Source of the DNA: Sphingomonas sp.
GTDB lineage: Bacteria; Pseudomonadota; Alphaproteobacteria; Sphingomonadales; Sphingomonadaceae
Length of the DNA stretch: 13,298 nt
Direction: 5' to 3'
NCBI GenBank assembly: GCA_013822915.1
Contig: PNLG01000170.1
Span: 1 to 13,298 of the forward strand
Of this stretch, positions 1 through 7,285 are shown one piece after another. The position numbers and the translations under genes were made by a program. The stretch's first letter is position 1, and each line of letters begins with the position of its first letter. Under the pieces are notes generated by a model. That model had not been told where the DNA came from, made no database searches, and saw only the letters and a list, made by a program, of their open reading frames with translations.

Positions 1-2015
1 GCCAGACTATCGCCGGGGGCGGCCATCACCGCCTTTACCGATCCCGATTTTTCGGCGCGCAGGATGTTTTCCATCTTCATCGCCTCCACCACCGCCAGCG
101 GCTGGCCCGGCTCGACCTTGTCGCCAACGCCGACATCGAGCCGCATCAGCAAGCCCGGCATCGGACACAAGAGGAAACGCGACAGATCGGGCGGCACTTT
201 TTCCACCAGATGATGCGCATAAGACGCGGCATAGGCCGGCAATACCCGCGCCCGGTGGATCGCACCCCGCGTCGTCAGCACATAGCCCGATGGCGCGCGC
301 GCGATCCGCACGATCAGCCGGTCGGCGATCGCGTCCTCATCATCGGTGTCATAAAGCACCGCCTCAATCATCCGATCACCGGGGGTGTAGGCGATTTCCA
401 GGTCGAGCAGCTCGCCATCGACGCTGATCTCGTCCTCCGCCAGTTCAACCTCATGATCGACCCCGCCAATGCGGACCACCCAGTCGGCGGGCGGCAGCAG
501 GCGCTGACCCAATTGGCCGTCGATCCGCCGCGCGCGGTCCGCCTCTGCGGTTGCGACAAACGCCGCAATCGCCGCCAGCGCGCGGGTCAGGTCGGGGGAG
601 GCGGGTGCGCCGTGAAACCCCTCGGGATATTCCTCCGCAATAAACCCGGTGGTGATCGCCCCGCTGCGAAAGCGCGGATGCTGCATGATCGCCGACAGGA
701 AATCGATATTGTGCCCCGGCCCGCTAATCTCAAACGCATCCAGCGCGCCAATCTGCGCGTCGAGGGCCTCGATCCGGGTCGGTGCCCAGGTGATGAGCTT
801 GGCGATCATCGGGTCGTAGAAAATGCTGACCTCGCCCCCTTCGGCAACGCCGTCATCGACGCGAACATAGGTGTCACCGCCCGTCGCCGCCGGGCCGGCA
901 TAGGGCGTGCTGTCGCTCTCAGGCGGGGCATAGCGCACCAGCCGCCCGATTGAGGGGAGGAAACCGCGATACGGGTCTTCAGCATAAACCCGGTTCTCTA
1001 CTGCCCAGCCATTGATGCCGATCTCGCCTTGCGTCCACGGCAGCGCCTCTCCGGCGGCAACCCGGATCATCTGCTCGACCAGGTCGATGCCGGTAATCGC
1101 CTCCGTCACCGGGTGCTCGACCTGAAGCCGGGTGTTCATTTCGAGGAAGTAGAAGCTCTCGCCCGTGGGGTCCGCGCCGCTGACGATCAACTCGACCGTG
1201 CCCGCCGAATAATAGCCAACCGCGCGGGCCAGCGCGACCGCCTGTTCGCCCATCGCCTTGCGCATTGCGGGCGTCACGAACGGCGATGGCGCTTCCTCAA
1301 CCACCTTTTGGTGCCGACGCTGAATGCTGCATTCGCGCTCATTGAGGTAGAGGATGTTGCCGTGTTGATCGCCGATCAGTTGAATTTCGATGTGGCGCGG
1401 GCTTTCGATGAATTTTTCGATGAACACCCGGTCGTCGCCAAAGCTCGCCAGCCCCTCGCGCTTGGTCGCCTCAAAGCCCTCGCGCACGTCCTGCTCCGAA
1501 TAGGCGAGCCGCATCCCCTTGCCGCCGCCGCCCGCCGACGCCTTCATCATGACGGGAAAGCCGATGTCGCGGGCGATGTTGACCGCTTCCTCCGTATCGG
1601 CGATTTCGCCGAGATAGCCGGGGACGACATTGACGCCCGCCGCCTTCGCCAGCTTTTTTGATTCAATCTTGTCGCCCATCGCGGCGATGGCATTCGGCGG
1701 CGGGCCGACAAAGGCGATCCCGGCATCAGCGCACGCCCGCGCGAAACTCTCGCGCTCCGACAAAAAGCCATAGCCGGGGTGGATGCAATCCGCGCCCGTC
1801 GCCTTCGCGGCGGCGAGGATCAAATCGGCCTTTAGGTATGATTCCGCAGCGGGCGCTGGCCCGAGGCGAATGGCTTCGTCCGCGATCAGTACATGGGGGG
1901 ATCGCGCATCAGCGTCCGAATAGACCGCGACGGTCGCAAGACCCATGCGCTTGGCGGTGCGGAACACCCGACAAGCGATTTCACCACGATTGGCGACGAG
2001 GATTTTTTTGAGCAT
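1..2015 (-). CDS. pccA: Propionyl-CoA carboxylase alpha subunit (biotin carboxylase + biotin carrier), C-terminus cut by window edge
   Basis: PccA carboxylates its own biotin with ATP and bicarbonate; PccB then transfers the carboxyl group to propionyl-CoA in the cytoplasm. I translated the frame from the ATG at 2015. The N-terminus MLKKILVANRGEIACRVF is typical of biotin carboxylases. The ATP-grasp glycine loop GGGGKGM is at about residues 162-168, the EMNTRLQVEHP signature near 292, and the biotin-carrier motif EAMKM has its acceptor lysine at residue 647. The 671 visible codons stop some 24 residues past that lysine, so only a short tail should be missing. A linker domain lies between the biotin carboxylase and carrier parts. 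The ATG overlaps the bioB stop by one base (TAATG) and has GGAGAG six bases upstream, which implies translational coupling. A broader acetyl/propionyl or methylcrotonyl specificity is possible, but pccB, mce and scpA in the same locus favour propionyl-CoA. Confidence 0.93.
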   Translation of the reverse strand, partial: MLKKILVANRGEIACRVFRTAKRMGLATVAVYSDADARSPHVLIADEAIRLGPAPAAESYLKADLILAAAKATGADCIHPGYGFLSERESFARACADAGIAFVGPPPNAIAAMGDKIESKKLAKAAGVNVVPGYLGEIADTEEAVNIARDIGFPVMMKASAGGGGKGMRLAYSEQDVREGFEATKREGLASFGDDRVFIEKFIESPRHIEIQLIGDQHGNILYLNERECSIQRRHQKVVEEAPSPFVTPAMRKAMGEQAVALARAVGYYSAGTVELIVSGADPTGESFYFLEMNTRLQVEHPVTEAITGIDLVEQMIRVAAGEALPWTQGEIGINGWAVENRVYAEDPYRGFLPSIGRLVRYAPPESDSTPYAGPAATGGDTYVRVDDGVAEGGEVSIFYDPMIAKLITWAPTRIEALDAQIGALDAFEISGPGHNIDFLSAIMQHPRFRSGAITTGFIAEEYPEGFHGAPASPDLTRALAAIAAFVATAEADRARRIDGQLGQRLLPPADWVVRIGGVDHEVELAEDEISVDGELLDLEIAYTPGDRMIEAVLYDTDDEDAIADRLIVRIARAPSGYVLTTRGAIHRARVLPAYAASYAHHLVEKVPPDLSRFLLCPMPGLLMRLDVGVGDKVEPGQPLAVVEAMKMENILRAEKSGSVKAVMAAPGDSL

Positions 2016-3046
2016 TAGCGACTCTCCACCATCAACCCTGCGCGACCATTGGCCGCCCCGACCGCCCGCATCGGCTCGTCACCCACCAGCGGCGTCAGGC
2101 CCAGTTTCGCCATCATCGCCGCGTCCTTGTCGTCGCCCGCGTTTGCTGCGGTCAACAGCTTGTCGCCGGTGAAAATGCTGTTCGCGCCCGCCATGAAGCA
2201 CAGCGCCTGTGTGGGTTCCGACATCGATTCGCGCCCCGCGGACAGCCGCACCATGCTCATCGGCATGGTGATGCGCGCCACCGCCACCGTCCGCACAAAT
2301 TCGATATCGTCGATCTTCGCGAGCGGCGTATCGGCGAGCATATTGCCCAGCACCGTGCCCTTCACCGGCACGAGCGCGTTGACCGGCACACTTTCGGGAT
2401 GGCGCGGCAGCGTGGCGAGTGTGTGGATAAAGCCGACGCGGTCCTCGCGCGTCTCCCCCATGCCGACAATGCCGCCGCTGCACACATTAATGCCCGCCGC
2501 GCGCACATGGCCCAGCGTCGCCAGCCGGTCGTCCATCGTGCGGGTAGTAATCACGTCCTGATACCGCTCGGGCGAGGTGTCGATATTGTGGTTGTAATAG
2601 TCCAGCCCTGCGTCCGCGAGCTGCGCTGCCTGATGCGGCTCGAGCATGCCGAGCGTCATACACGTCTCCAGCCCCATCGCGGCGACGCCCTTTACGATTT
2701 CGACAATCGCGGGCATGTCGCGGTCCTTGGGATTGCGCCAGGCAGCGCCCATGCAGAAACGCTGGCTGCCCGCATCCTTGGCCTGCGCCGCGCGTTGGAG
2801 CACGGCCTGCACATCCATCAGCTTGGTCGCTTCCACGCCCGAGTCCGCGTGGACCGACTGCGAGCAATAGCCGCAATCCTCCGGACAGCCGCCGGTCTTG
2901 ATGCTGAGCAGCGTGCAAAGCTGCACCTGCGCAGGCGAGTGATAGTCGCGGTGGACGCTGGCCGCCTGAAACAACAGCTCGGTAAAGGGGAGGTCGAAGA
3001 GGGCCGCGATTTCGAGCCGGGTCCAGTCGGTGCGGGGGTGGGTCAT
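2015..3046 (-). CDS. bioB: Biotin synthase
   Basis: Radical-SAM enzyme that inserts sulfur into dethiobiotin, the last step of biotin synthesis. The protein has 343 residues (E. coli BioB has 346). The cluster-binding motif CPEDCGYC puts the three 4Fe-4S cysteines at 54, 58 and 61. The expected ligands of the second, sacrificial 2Fe-2S cluster are also present: C98, C129, C189 and R267 in VRLSAGRE. The segment YYNHNIDTSPE (about 150-160) is typical of the family. The start at 3046 has only a weak AGAAAG ribosome-binding site and lies 28 bases after a small membrane ORF. The stop codon shares one base with the pccA start, so the cofactor-making enzyme is translated just ahead of the carboxylase subunit that needs biotin. 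No other bio genes are visible in the window. All ligands are intact, so the enzyme should be active. Confidence 0.97.
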   Translation of the reverse strand: MTHPRTDWTRLEIAALFDLPFTELLFQAASVHRDYHSPAQVQLCTLLSIKTGGCPEDCGYCSQSVHADSGVEATKLMDVQAVLQRAAQAKDAGSQRFCMGAAWRNPKDRDMPAIVEIVKGVAAMGLETCMTLGMLEPHQAAQLADAGLDYYNHNIDTSPERYQDVITTRTMDDRLATLGHVRAAGINVCSGGIVGMGETREDRVGFIHTLATLPRHPESVPVNALVPVKGTVLGNMLADTPLAKIDDIEFVRTVAVARITMPMSMVRLSAGRESMSEPTQALCFMAGANSIFTGDKLLTAANAGDDKDAAMMAKLGLTPLVGDEPMRAVGAANGRAGLMVESR

Positions 3047-3074
3047 TTAGTGCTTTCTGATTCTGTCTAGGATT

Positions 3075-3179
3075 TCAGGGGTCGCCGTGCATGAACATCC
3101 CGCTCCAAAACATGAGAGCCATAAGCGCGATCACGCCAGTGACGCCAATCACGCCAAACAGGATGGCTCGACTTGTCAC
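3075..3179 (-). CDS. Small single-pass membrane protein, 34 aa, unknown function
   Basis: I read a 34-codon frame from GTG at 3179 to TGA at 3075, too short for most gene callers. The peptide is a short polar start (MTSR), about 22 hydrophobic residues and a short HGDP tail, so it should be one membrane helix. The core contains three 9-base repeats, GGC-GT(G/C)-A(T/C)(T/C), that give GVI-GVT-GVI. An in-frame TAG two codons upstream limits the start to this GTG or to an internal ATG. About 70% of codons end in G or C, in keeping with a real gene here. It lies 12 bases after the DUF2442 stop and 28 bases before bioB, operon-like spacing with no room for anything else. The ribosome-binding site is weak (AGG very close to the GTG), which lowers confidence. 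The function is not recognisable. Confidence 0.5.
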   Translation of the reverse strand: MTSRAILFGVIGVTGVIALMALMFWSGMFMHGDP

Positions 3180-3191
3180 AACCTAACAACT

Positions 3192-3464
3192 CTACGTCGC
3201 CCTTGGCGCAGGCGCACCCCTCAGCAGCCCTTCGGTGCTGAGGTCTTCGTCAATCTCGGGCCAATGGATGCCGTAACCTGCCCCGGCTTTCTCCCAACAC
3301 GCGCGCTTTTCTGGCGTAGCGTCCAGCAACCTCGGATACCATGCCAGCGGCGCGGAAATCGTCCGCCCGTCCATCAGATCGACGATCAGGCTGGCCTCAT
3401 CAAAGCGCACGTCGAGCACCCGCTCGTCGGTCCCAATTTCGTCATGCTGAACTGGTTTCAGCAT
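3192..3464 (-). CDS. DUF2442 domain protein
   Basis: Small cytoplasmic protein of the DUF2442 family. Residues 16-80 carry the family pattern: FDEASLIVDLMDGR, then PLAWYPRL, ATPEKR, GYGIHWPEIDED and a final GLL. Family members are about 80-90 residues and often lie beside a DUF4160 gene, but no DUF4160 partner is visible here. Its biochemical role is not established. The assigned ATG at 3464 is inside the stem of a REP-like hairpin, so the first residues (MLKPVQHD) are translated repeat sequence. The domain itself would be preserved if translation began at the GTG codon at 3419 (V16 of the long form). The gene is 86 bases after scpA, with the repeat pair filling the gap, and 12 bases before the small membrane ORF that precedes bioB. 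The identity is clear; the start is uncertain. Confidence 0.85.
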   Translation of the reverse strand: MLKPVQHDEIGTDERVLDVRFDEASLIVDLMDGRTISAPLAWYPRLLDATPEKRACWEKAGAGYGIHWPEIDEDLSTEGLLRGAPAPRAT

Positions 3465-3529
3465 CTATCATTCCTCTCGACCTTCGGCGCGTGGGGCAGA
3501 ATGGACCCTGAAACAAGTTCAGGGTGACG
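3440..3529. repeat. Pair of inverted REP-like palindromic repeats (sphingomonad type)
   Basis: Two related 25-base units in opposite orientation. The hairpin at 3444-3464 has an 8-bp perfect stem (ATGCTGAA/TTCAGCAT) and a 5-base loop. The hairpin at 3505-3525 also has an 8-bp perfect stem (ACCCTGAA/TTCAGGGT) and a 5-base loop. Read on opposite strands both begin CGTCA and contain CTGAACT(T/G)GTTTCAG. They differ at two adjacent stem positions where both arms have changed together (TG/CA against CC/GG), so pairing is kept. The pair fills the gap between scpA and the DUF2442 gene and overlaps the assigned DUF2442 start. Such paired units behave as REP/BIME elements and can terminate or stabilise transcripts. 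Family membership is from memory of similar sphingomonad sequences. Confidence 0.8.
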
Positions 3530-3550
3530 GCAAGAGGATGTGAGGAGATT

Positions 3551-5713
3551 TTACGCCGCCGCCTCGTCCAGCCCGCCGCCCAGCGGCGGCATATTATGCC
3601 CCAGCAGCACCAGAATATCCGCCGCGCATTCCACCACGTTGGAGCCGGGGCCGTAAATCCCCTGCACGCCTGCCGCGCGCAGGAAGTCGTAATCCTGCGG
3701 CGGGATGACGCCGCCCGCCGTTACCTTGATATCGCCGCGTCCCGCCTCGCGCAGCAGGCCGATCAGCTCGGGGATCAGCGTCTTGTGCCCCGCCGCCAGA
3801 CTCGACGCGCCGATCACGTCCACGCCTTGCGCAAGCGCCATGTCGCGCGTTTCAACCGGCGTCTGGAACAGGGGGCCAGAGACCACCGCGAACCCCATAT
3901 CGGCAAAGGCAGACGCCACGACATTAGCGCCGCGATCATGCCCATCCTGCCCCATTTTGGCGATCAGGATGCGGGGCGCGCGACCCAGCCGCCGCTCAAC
4001 CGCGGCCACCCCGTCCACCACCTGTGCCCAGCGGCGATCCTCGGCATAAGCGGCGCGGTAGACGCCCGTGACCGGCGCGGGGAGCGCGGCGTGACGCCCG
4101 AACACAGCCTCCATCGCCGCCGAAATCTCGCCCAACGTCGCGTCACAGCGCGCCGCCGCCACCGCCAGCGCGAGCAGATTCTCGCCCGACGCGCAGCCGG
4201 TGGTGATTGCGGCAAGCGCCGCGCGGCACGCCCCCTCGTCCCGCTGCGCCCGGACCTGCGCCAGCCGGGCGATCTGCCCGCTGCGCACGCGCTGGTTGTC
4301 GATCTCCAGCGTGTCGATCGCGTCTTCGACGTCCTTGCGATATTTGTTGACGCCGACGATCACCGTCTCGCCCTGATCAATCGCGGTCTGTTTTTGGGCC
4401 GCCGCTCGCTCAATCGCGGCCTTGGGCGCGCCGGTTGCGACATAGGCGGTCATCCCGCCGGCCGCATCAACCGCGGCCATCAGCGCCTCGGCCTGTTCAA
4501 CCAGCGTCGCGGTCAGCGCCTCGACATAATGCGACCCGCCGAGCGGATCGACAACATGGCAAATCCCGCTTTCTTCTTGCAGCACCAATTGCGTGTTGCG
4601 GGCGATACGTGCCGAAAAATCGGTGGGCAGCGCAATCGCCTCGTCAAGCGCGTTGGTATGGAGCGACTGTGTGCCGCCAAGCACTGCCGCCATCGCCTCC
4701 ACCGTGGTGCGGATGACATTGTTATACGGGTCTTGCTCCTGCAGGCTGACGCCGCTCGTCTGGCAATGGGTGCGCAGCATTTTGGAGCGTTCGTCGCGCG
4801 CGCCAAGCCCATCCATGACGCGATACCAAAGCGTGCGCGCGGCGCGCAGCTTGGCAATTTCCATGAAGAAATTCATGCCGATGCCAAAGAAGAAGCTCAG
4901 CCGCCCCGCAAAAGCATCAATATCCAGCCCCGCCGCCATTGCCCTTTGCGCATATTCCTTGCCATCGGCAATGGTGAAGGCCAGTTCCTGCACCGCCGTC
5001 GCCCCGGCCTCGTGCATGTGATAGCCGCTGATCGAAATGCTGTTGAACTTGGGCATATTGGCCGAGGTATAAGCGATAATGTCCGCAACAATCCGCATGC
5101 TGGGTTCAGGCGGATAAATATAGGTGTTGCGGACCATGAACTCCTTCAAAATGTCGTTCTGGATGGTGCCGTCCAGTTTCGCCTGCGGCACCCCCTGCCG
5201 TTCGGCCGCCACAATGAAGAAGGCGAGGATCGGGATCACCGCGCCGTTCATCGTCATCGACACCGACATTTGATCAAGCGGAATCCCGTCGAACAGGATT
5301 TGCATGTCAGCGACCGTGTCAATCGCCACCCCCGCCTTGCCGACATCGCCGGTGACGCGCGGATGGTCGCTGTCATAGCCGCGGTGCGTCGCCAGATCGA
5401 ACGCGACCGACAGCCCTTTCTGGCCCGCCGCCAGATTGCGCCGGTAGAACGCGTTGGACTCCTCGGCAGTCGAAAAGCCCGCATATTGGCGGATGGTCCA
5501 GGGGCGCCCGGCATACATGCTCGCCCGCACCCCGCGCGTAAACGGCGCAAAACCGGGGAGGCCGGGGTCAGTGCGCGCGTCATCGGCGGTGTAGAGCGGC
5601 TTTACCGCAATCCCCTCGGGCGTGGGCCACGAAAGGTCGGCGCCCTTCACTTCCTTGGCGGCAAGCGCGCGCCAATCGTCCAGCGTCGGGCCATTGGGGG
5701 GAGCATTGGTCAT
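3551..5713 (-). CDS. scpA: Methylmalonyl-CoA mutase, adenosylcobalamin-dependent
   Basis: Converts (R)-methylmalonyl-CoA to succinyl-CoA by a B12 radical rearrangement, the last step of propionyl-CoA entry into the TCA cycle. The 720-residue length fits the catalytic-chain type. The N-terminal barrel contains MYAGRPWTIRQYAGFST (substrate tyrosine Y67), GLSVAFDLATHRGYDSDHPR, SMTMNGAVIP and SGYHMHEAGA. The C-terminal B12 domain has the base-off motif GQDGHDRG at 588-595, with axial ligand H592, and ends with GGVIPPQDYD and GIYGPGS. The start at 5713 has a purine-rich GAGGGGGG just upstream. It lies 63 bases after the crotonase-like gene and after mce in the same direction, so all steps from propionyl-CoA to succinyl-CoA are encoded together. 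No MeaB/ArgK-type mutase chaperone gene is visible in the window. Confidence 0.97.
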   Translation of the reverse strand: MTNAPPNGPTLDDWRALAAKEVKGADLSWPTPEGIAVKPLYTADDARTDPGLPGFAPFTRGVRASMYAGRPWTIRQYAGFSTAEESNAFYRRNLAAGQKGLSVAFDLATHRGYDSDHPRVTGDVGKAGVAIDTVADMQILFDGIPLDQMSVSMTMNGAVIPILAFFIVAAERQGVPQAKLDGTIQNDILKEFMVRNTYIYPPEPSMRIVADIIAYTSANMPKFNSISISGYHMHEAGATAVQELAFTIADGKEYAQRAMAAGLDIDAFAGRLSFFFGIGMNFFMEIAKLRAARTLWYRVMDGLGARDERSKMLRTHCQTSGVSLQEQDPYNNVIRTTVEAMAAVLGGTQSLHTNALDEAIALPTDFSARIARNTQLVLQEESGICHVVDPLGGSHYVEALTATLVEQAEALMAAVDAAGGMTAYVATGAPKAAIERAAAQKQTAIDQGETVIVGVNKYRKDVEDAIDTLEIDNQRVRSGQIARLAQVRAQRDEGACRAALAAITTGCASGENLLALAVAAARCDATLGEISAAMEAVFGRHAALPAPVTGVYRAAYAEDRRWAQVVDGVAAVERRLGRAPRILIAKMGQDGHDRGANVVASAFADMGFAVVSGPLFQTPVETRDMALAQGVDVIGASSLAAGHKTLIPELIGLLREAGRGDIKVTAGGVIPPQDYDFLRAAGVQGIYGPGSNVVECAADILVLLGHNMPPLGGGLDEAAA

Positions 5714-5776
5714 GAGCCCCCCTCTAAACCGGGTTGCGGCAAAGGGGAAACATCATTGCGCACGCCGGAGGGGGAA

Positions 5777-6562
5777 CTACGCGCCCCGGAACACGGGCTT
5801 GCGCTTTTGAAGAAAGCTGATTGCCCCCTCGGCGGCATCGGCGGTTTGCCCGGCGATCGCCTGACGGTCAGCCTCGCCCGCCATCGCGCTAGCGTAATCG
5901 CTTTCCAGCGCTGCCGCGAGCCCCTGCCGCATCAGCCCCAGCGCCACGGTCGGCCCCGCTGCCAGCCGCGTCGCCAGCGCCATTGCCTCCTCCATCAACA
6001 CGACATCGGGCACGCATTTGTGGATCAGGCCCCATTCGGCGGCGCGGGGGCCATAAATCCGTTCCCCCAACAGCATCATTTCGGTCGCGCGCGCCTTGCC
6101 GATCAACCGCGCGAGCATCCACGACGCGCCGCCATCGGGCACCAGCCCGATATTGACGAACGCCTGCAAGAAATAGCCGCTTTCGCCCGCGATGCAGAAA
6201 TCGGCGGCGAGCGCGAGGCTGCACCCGATCCCCGCCGCCGGGCCGTTGACCGCGCTGACGATTGGCACGCTCGCCTGCGCAAGCTTCAGCATTGCCGGAT
6301 TATAGCTGCCGGTCAGCGATTGCCTGGCGCGCTCCGCTGTGGACATCGCTTGCGCCTGATCGCGCCCCGCCAGATCGGCGCCCGAACAAAAGGCGCGCCC
6401 CTCGCCCGTAATCAGCACCGCGCGCGCGCCATCGAGATGGTCGATCGCATGGCCGATTTCAACGAACATCGCGGGCGGCGCGGCATTCAGCCGTTCCGGC
6501 CGGTTGAGCGTGAGGACAAGCACATCGCCCGTCCGTTCGGTGCGGATCATTTCATAGGTCAT
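5777..6562 (-). CDS. Crotonase-fold enoyl-CoA isomerase/hydratase family protein (PaaG-like)
   Basis: A 261-residue crotonase-superfamily protein acting on an acyl-CoA in the cytoplasm. The oxyanion-hole segments are GRAFCSGADL (about 56-64) and GPAAGIGC (107-114). The two catalytic glutamates of classical enoyl-CoA hydratase (E144 and E164 of the rat enzyme) are replaced by S115 and F135. Instead, the segment FVNIGLVPDGG has D143 where PaaG-type isomerases have their catalytic aspartate. It is therefore more likely an isomerase than a hydratase; the substrate is unknown. I chose the ATG at 6562 rather than an in-frame ATG at 6631, because AGAGGG lies six bases upstream and the extra 23 residues do not resemble the family. 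It sits between mce and scpA, so its substrate may be linked to odd-chain or branched acyl-CoA breakdown. Confidence 0.88.
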   Translation of the reverse strand: MTYEMIRTERTGDVLVLTLNRPERLNAAPPAMFVEIGHAIDHLDGARAVLITGEGRAFCSGADLAGRDQAQAMSTAERARQSLTGSYNPAMLKLAQASVPIVSAVNGPAAGIGCSLALAADFCIAGESGYFLQAFVNIGLVPDGGASWMLARLIGKARATEMMLLGERIYGPRAAEWGLIHKCVPDVVLMEEAMALATRLAAGPTVALGLMRQGLAAALESDYASAMAGEADRQAIAGQTADAAEGAISFLQKRKPVFRGA

Positions 6563-6701
6563 GCGACACCCTCTTCCCGACGATATTCTGATGCCAAGGA
6601 TGCACCGCAATGCCGAAAAATGCAATTGCACGGCGCGATTTAGAAGAGCGGGTATGCGGCTTACGCCCTGTCACCCCCGTGCCGCTACGGCGCCGCTGCG
6701 T
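6563..6701 (-). promoter_or_regulatory. Intergenic region with possible promoter and a TGCAATTGCA palindrome
   Basis: This 139-base gap is the longest in the propionate locus apart from the spaced region 7122-7470. It contains a perfect 10-bp palindrome, TGCAATTGCA, at 6621-6630, with a nearby GCAATGCC word. On the minus strand TTGCGG and AATATC, 17 bases apart, make a modest -35/-10 pair ahead of the crotonase-like gene. Palindromes built on TTGC/GCAA words are used by short-chain acyl-CoA regulators such as PccR of Rhodobacter, but the match here is only partial. An internal promoter for the crotonase-scpA part is plausible but unproven. Confidence 0.3.
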
Positions 6702-7121
6702 TCAGTGATCGCGCTTCGGCGTCTCCATGATTTCGGTCAGCACGCCGCCCATATCCTTGGGATGGACGAAAAAGATCAGCGTGCCGTGCGCACCGATTCG
6801 GGGCTCGCCAAGCACTTTGGCGCCCCTGGCCTCAAACCACGCCTTGGCGTCGTGGATGTCGGGGACTTCGTAACAGACATGGTGCTGGCCCCCGACCGGA
6901 TTCTTCGCGAGGAAACCATGGATCGGCGACGCCTCGCCCAACGGCTCGATCAGCTCAATCTGGGTGTTGGGCGTATCGACAAAGCACACTTTCACCCCTT
7001 GCGCGGGCAGGTCGAACGGCGCGTGGATCTTGGTCGCGCCGAGAATGTCACGATAAAGCGCGATCGATGCTTCGATCGACGGGGTTGCGACGCCGATATG
7101 GTTGAGGCGGCCGAGTTTCAT
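6702..7121 (-). CDS. mce: Methylmalonyl-CoA epimerase
   Basis: Interconverts (S)- and (R)-methylmalonyl-CoA, linking the carboxylase product to the mutase substrate. The 139-residue protein has the two-repeat vicinal-oxygen-chelate fold. The first half opens with LNHIGVAT (metal ligand H8) and contains TQIELIEPLG (51-62). The second half contains GGQHHVCYEV (ligand at H80/H81) and ends with GGVLTEIME (ligand E130). Length and motifs fit the family closely. The ATG overlaps the stop of the upstream 52-codon membrane ORF in an ATGA arrangement. No Shine-Dalgarno sequence is visible; the upstream bases are T-rich. Translation therefore probably depends on ribosomes finishing the small ORF. The gene lies between pccB and the crotonase-scpA genes. 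Confidence 0.95.
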   Translation of the reverse strand: MKLGRLNHIGVATPSIEASIALYRDILGATKIHAPFDLPAQGVKVCFVDTPNTQIELIEPLGEASPIHGFLAKNPVGGQHHVCYEVPDIHDAKAWFEARGAKVLGEPRIGAHGTLIFFVHPKDMGGVLTEIMETPKRDH

Positions 7122-7276
7122 GAAAACAAAAATCCATGCGTTGGGCAGAAAATATCATGCAATATCGCACCCAAGTCCATGGCTGCGTTCAAGAAAACCC
7201 CGAGCAAAGCTGCGGCAATAGCGACCAATAGAGCCTTCCAGAACCAAGAAGGCGCCTGTGATAATTCAGTTTTCAT
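7118..7276 (-). CDS. Small single-pass membrane protein, 52 aa, translationally coupled to mce
   Basis: From the ATG at 7276 this frame encodes 52 residues: a polar start (MKTELSQAPS), about 25 hydrophobic residues from WFWKALLVAI to LNAAMDLGAI, and a short tail containing HDIFCPTHGFLFS. One membrane helix is expected; the tail holds a Cys and two His. An AGGGG ribosome-binding site lies six bases before this ATG. The stop overlaps the mce start (ATGA), and mce has no ribosome-binding site of its own, good evidence that this ORF is translated. The frame stays open upstream to an ATG at 7363, which would give 81 residues; the extra part resembles the PccB C-terminus and is listed separately. 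No function is recognisable. Confidence 0.68.
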   Translation of the reverse strand: MKTELSQAPSWFWKALLVAIAAALLGVFLNAAMDLGAILHDIFCPTHGFLFS

Positions 7277-7285
7277 GCGCGTCCC

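Noticed and set aside
210..1661. Plus-strand frames of about 247 and 210 codons opposite pccA
   Set aside because: The minus strand is an unbroken pccA with all signature motifs; these frames are antisense shadows.
3524..6643. Very long open frame (about 1039 codons) on the plus strand opposite scpA and the crotonase-like gene
   Set aside because: The opposite strand encodes well-recognised enzymes. The antisense translation is rich in R, H, P and G with no family resemblance, typical of antisense frames in GC-rich coding DNA.
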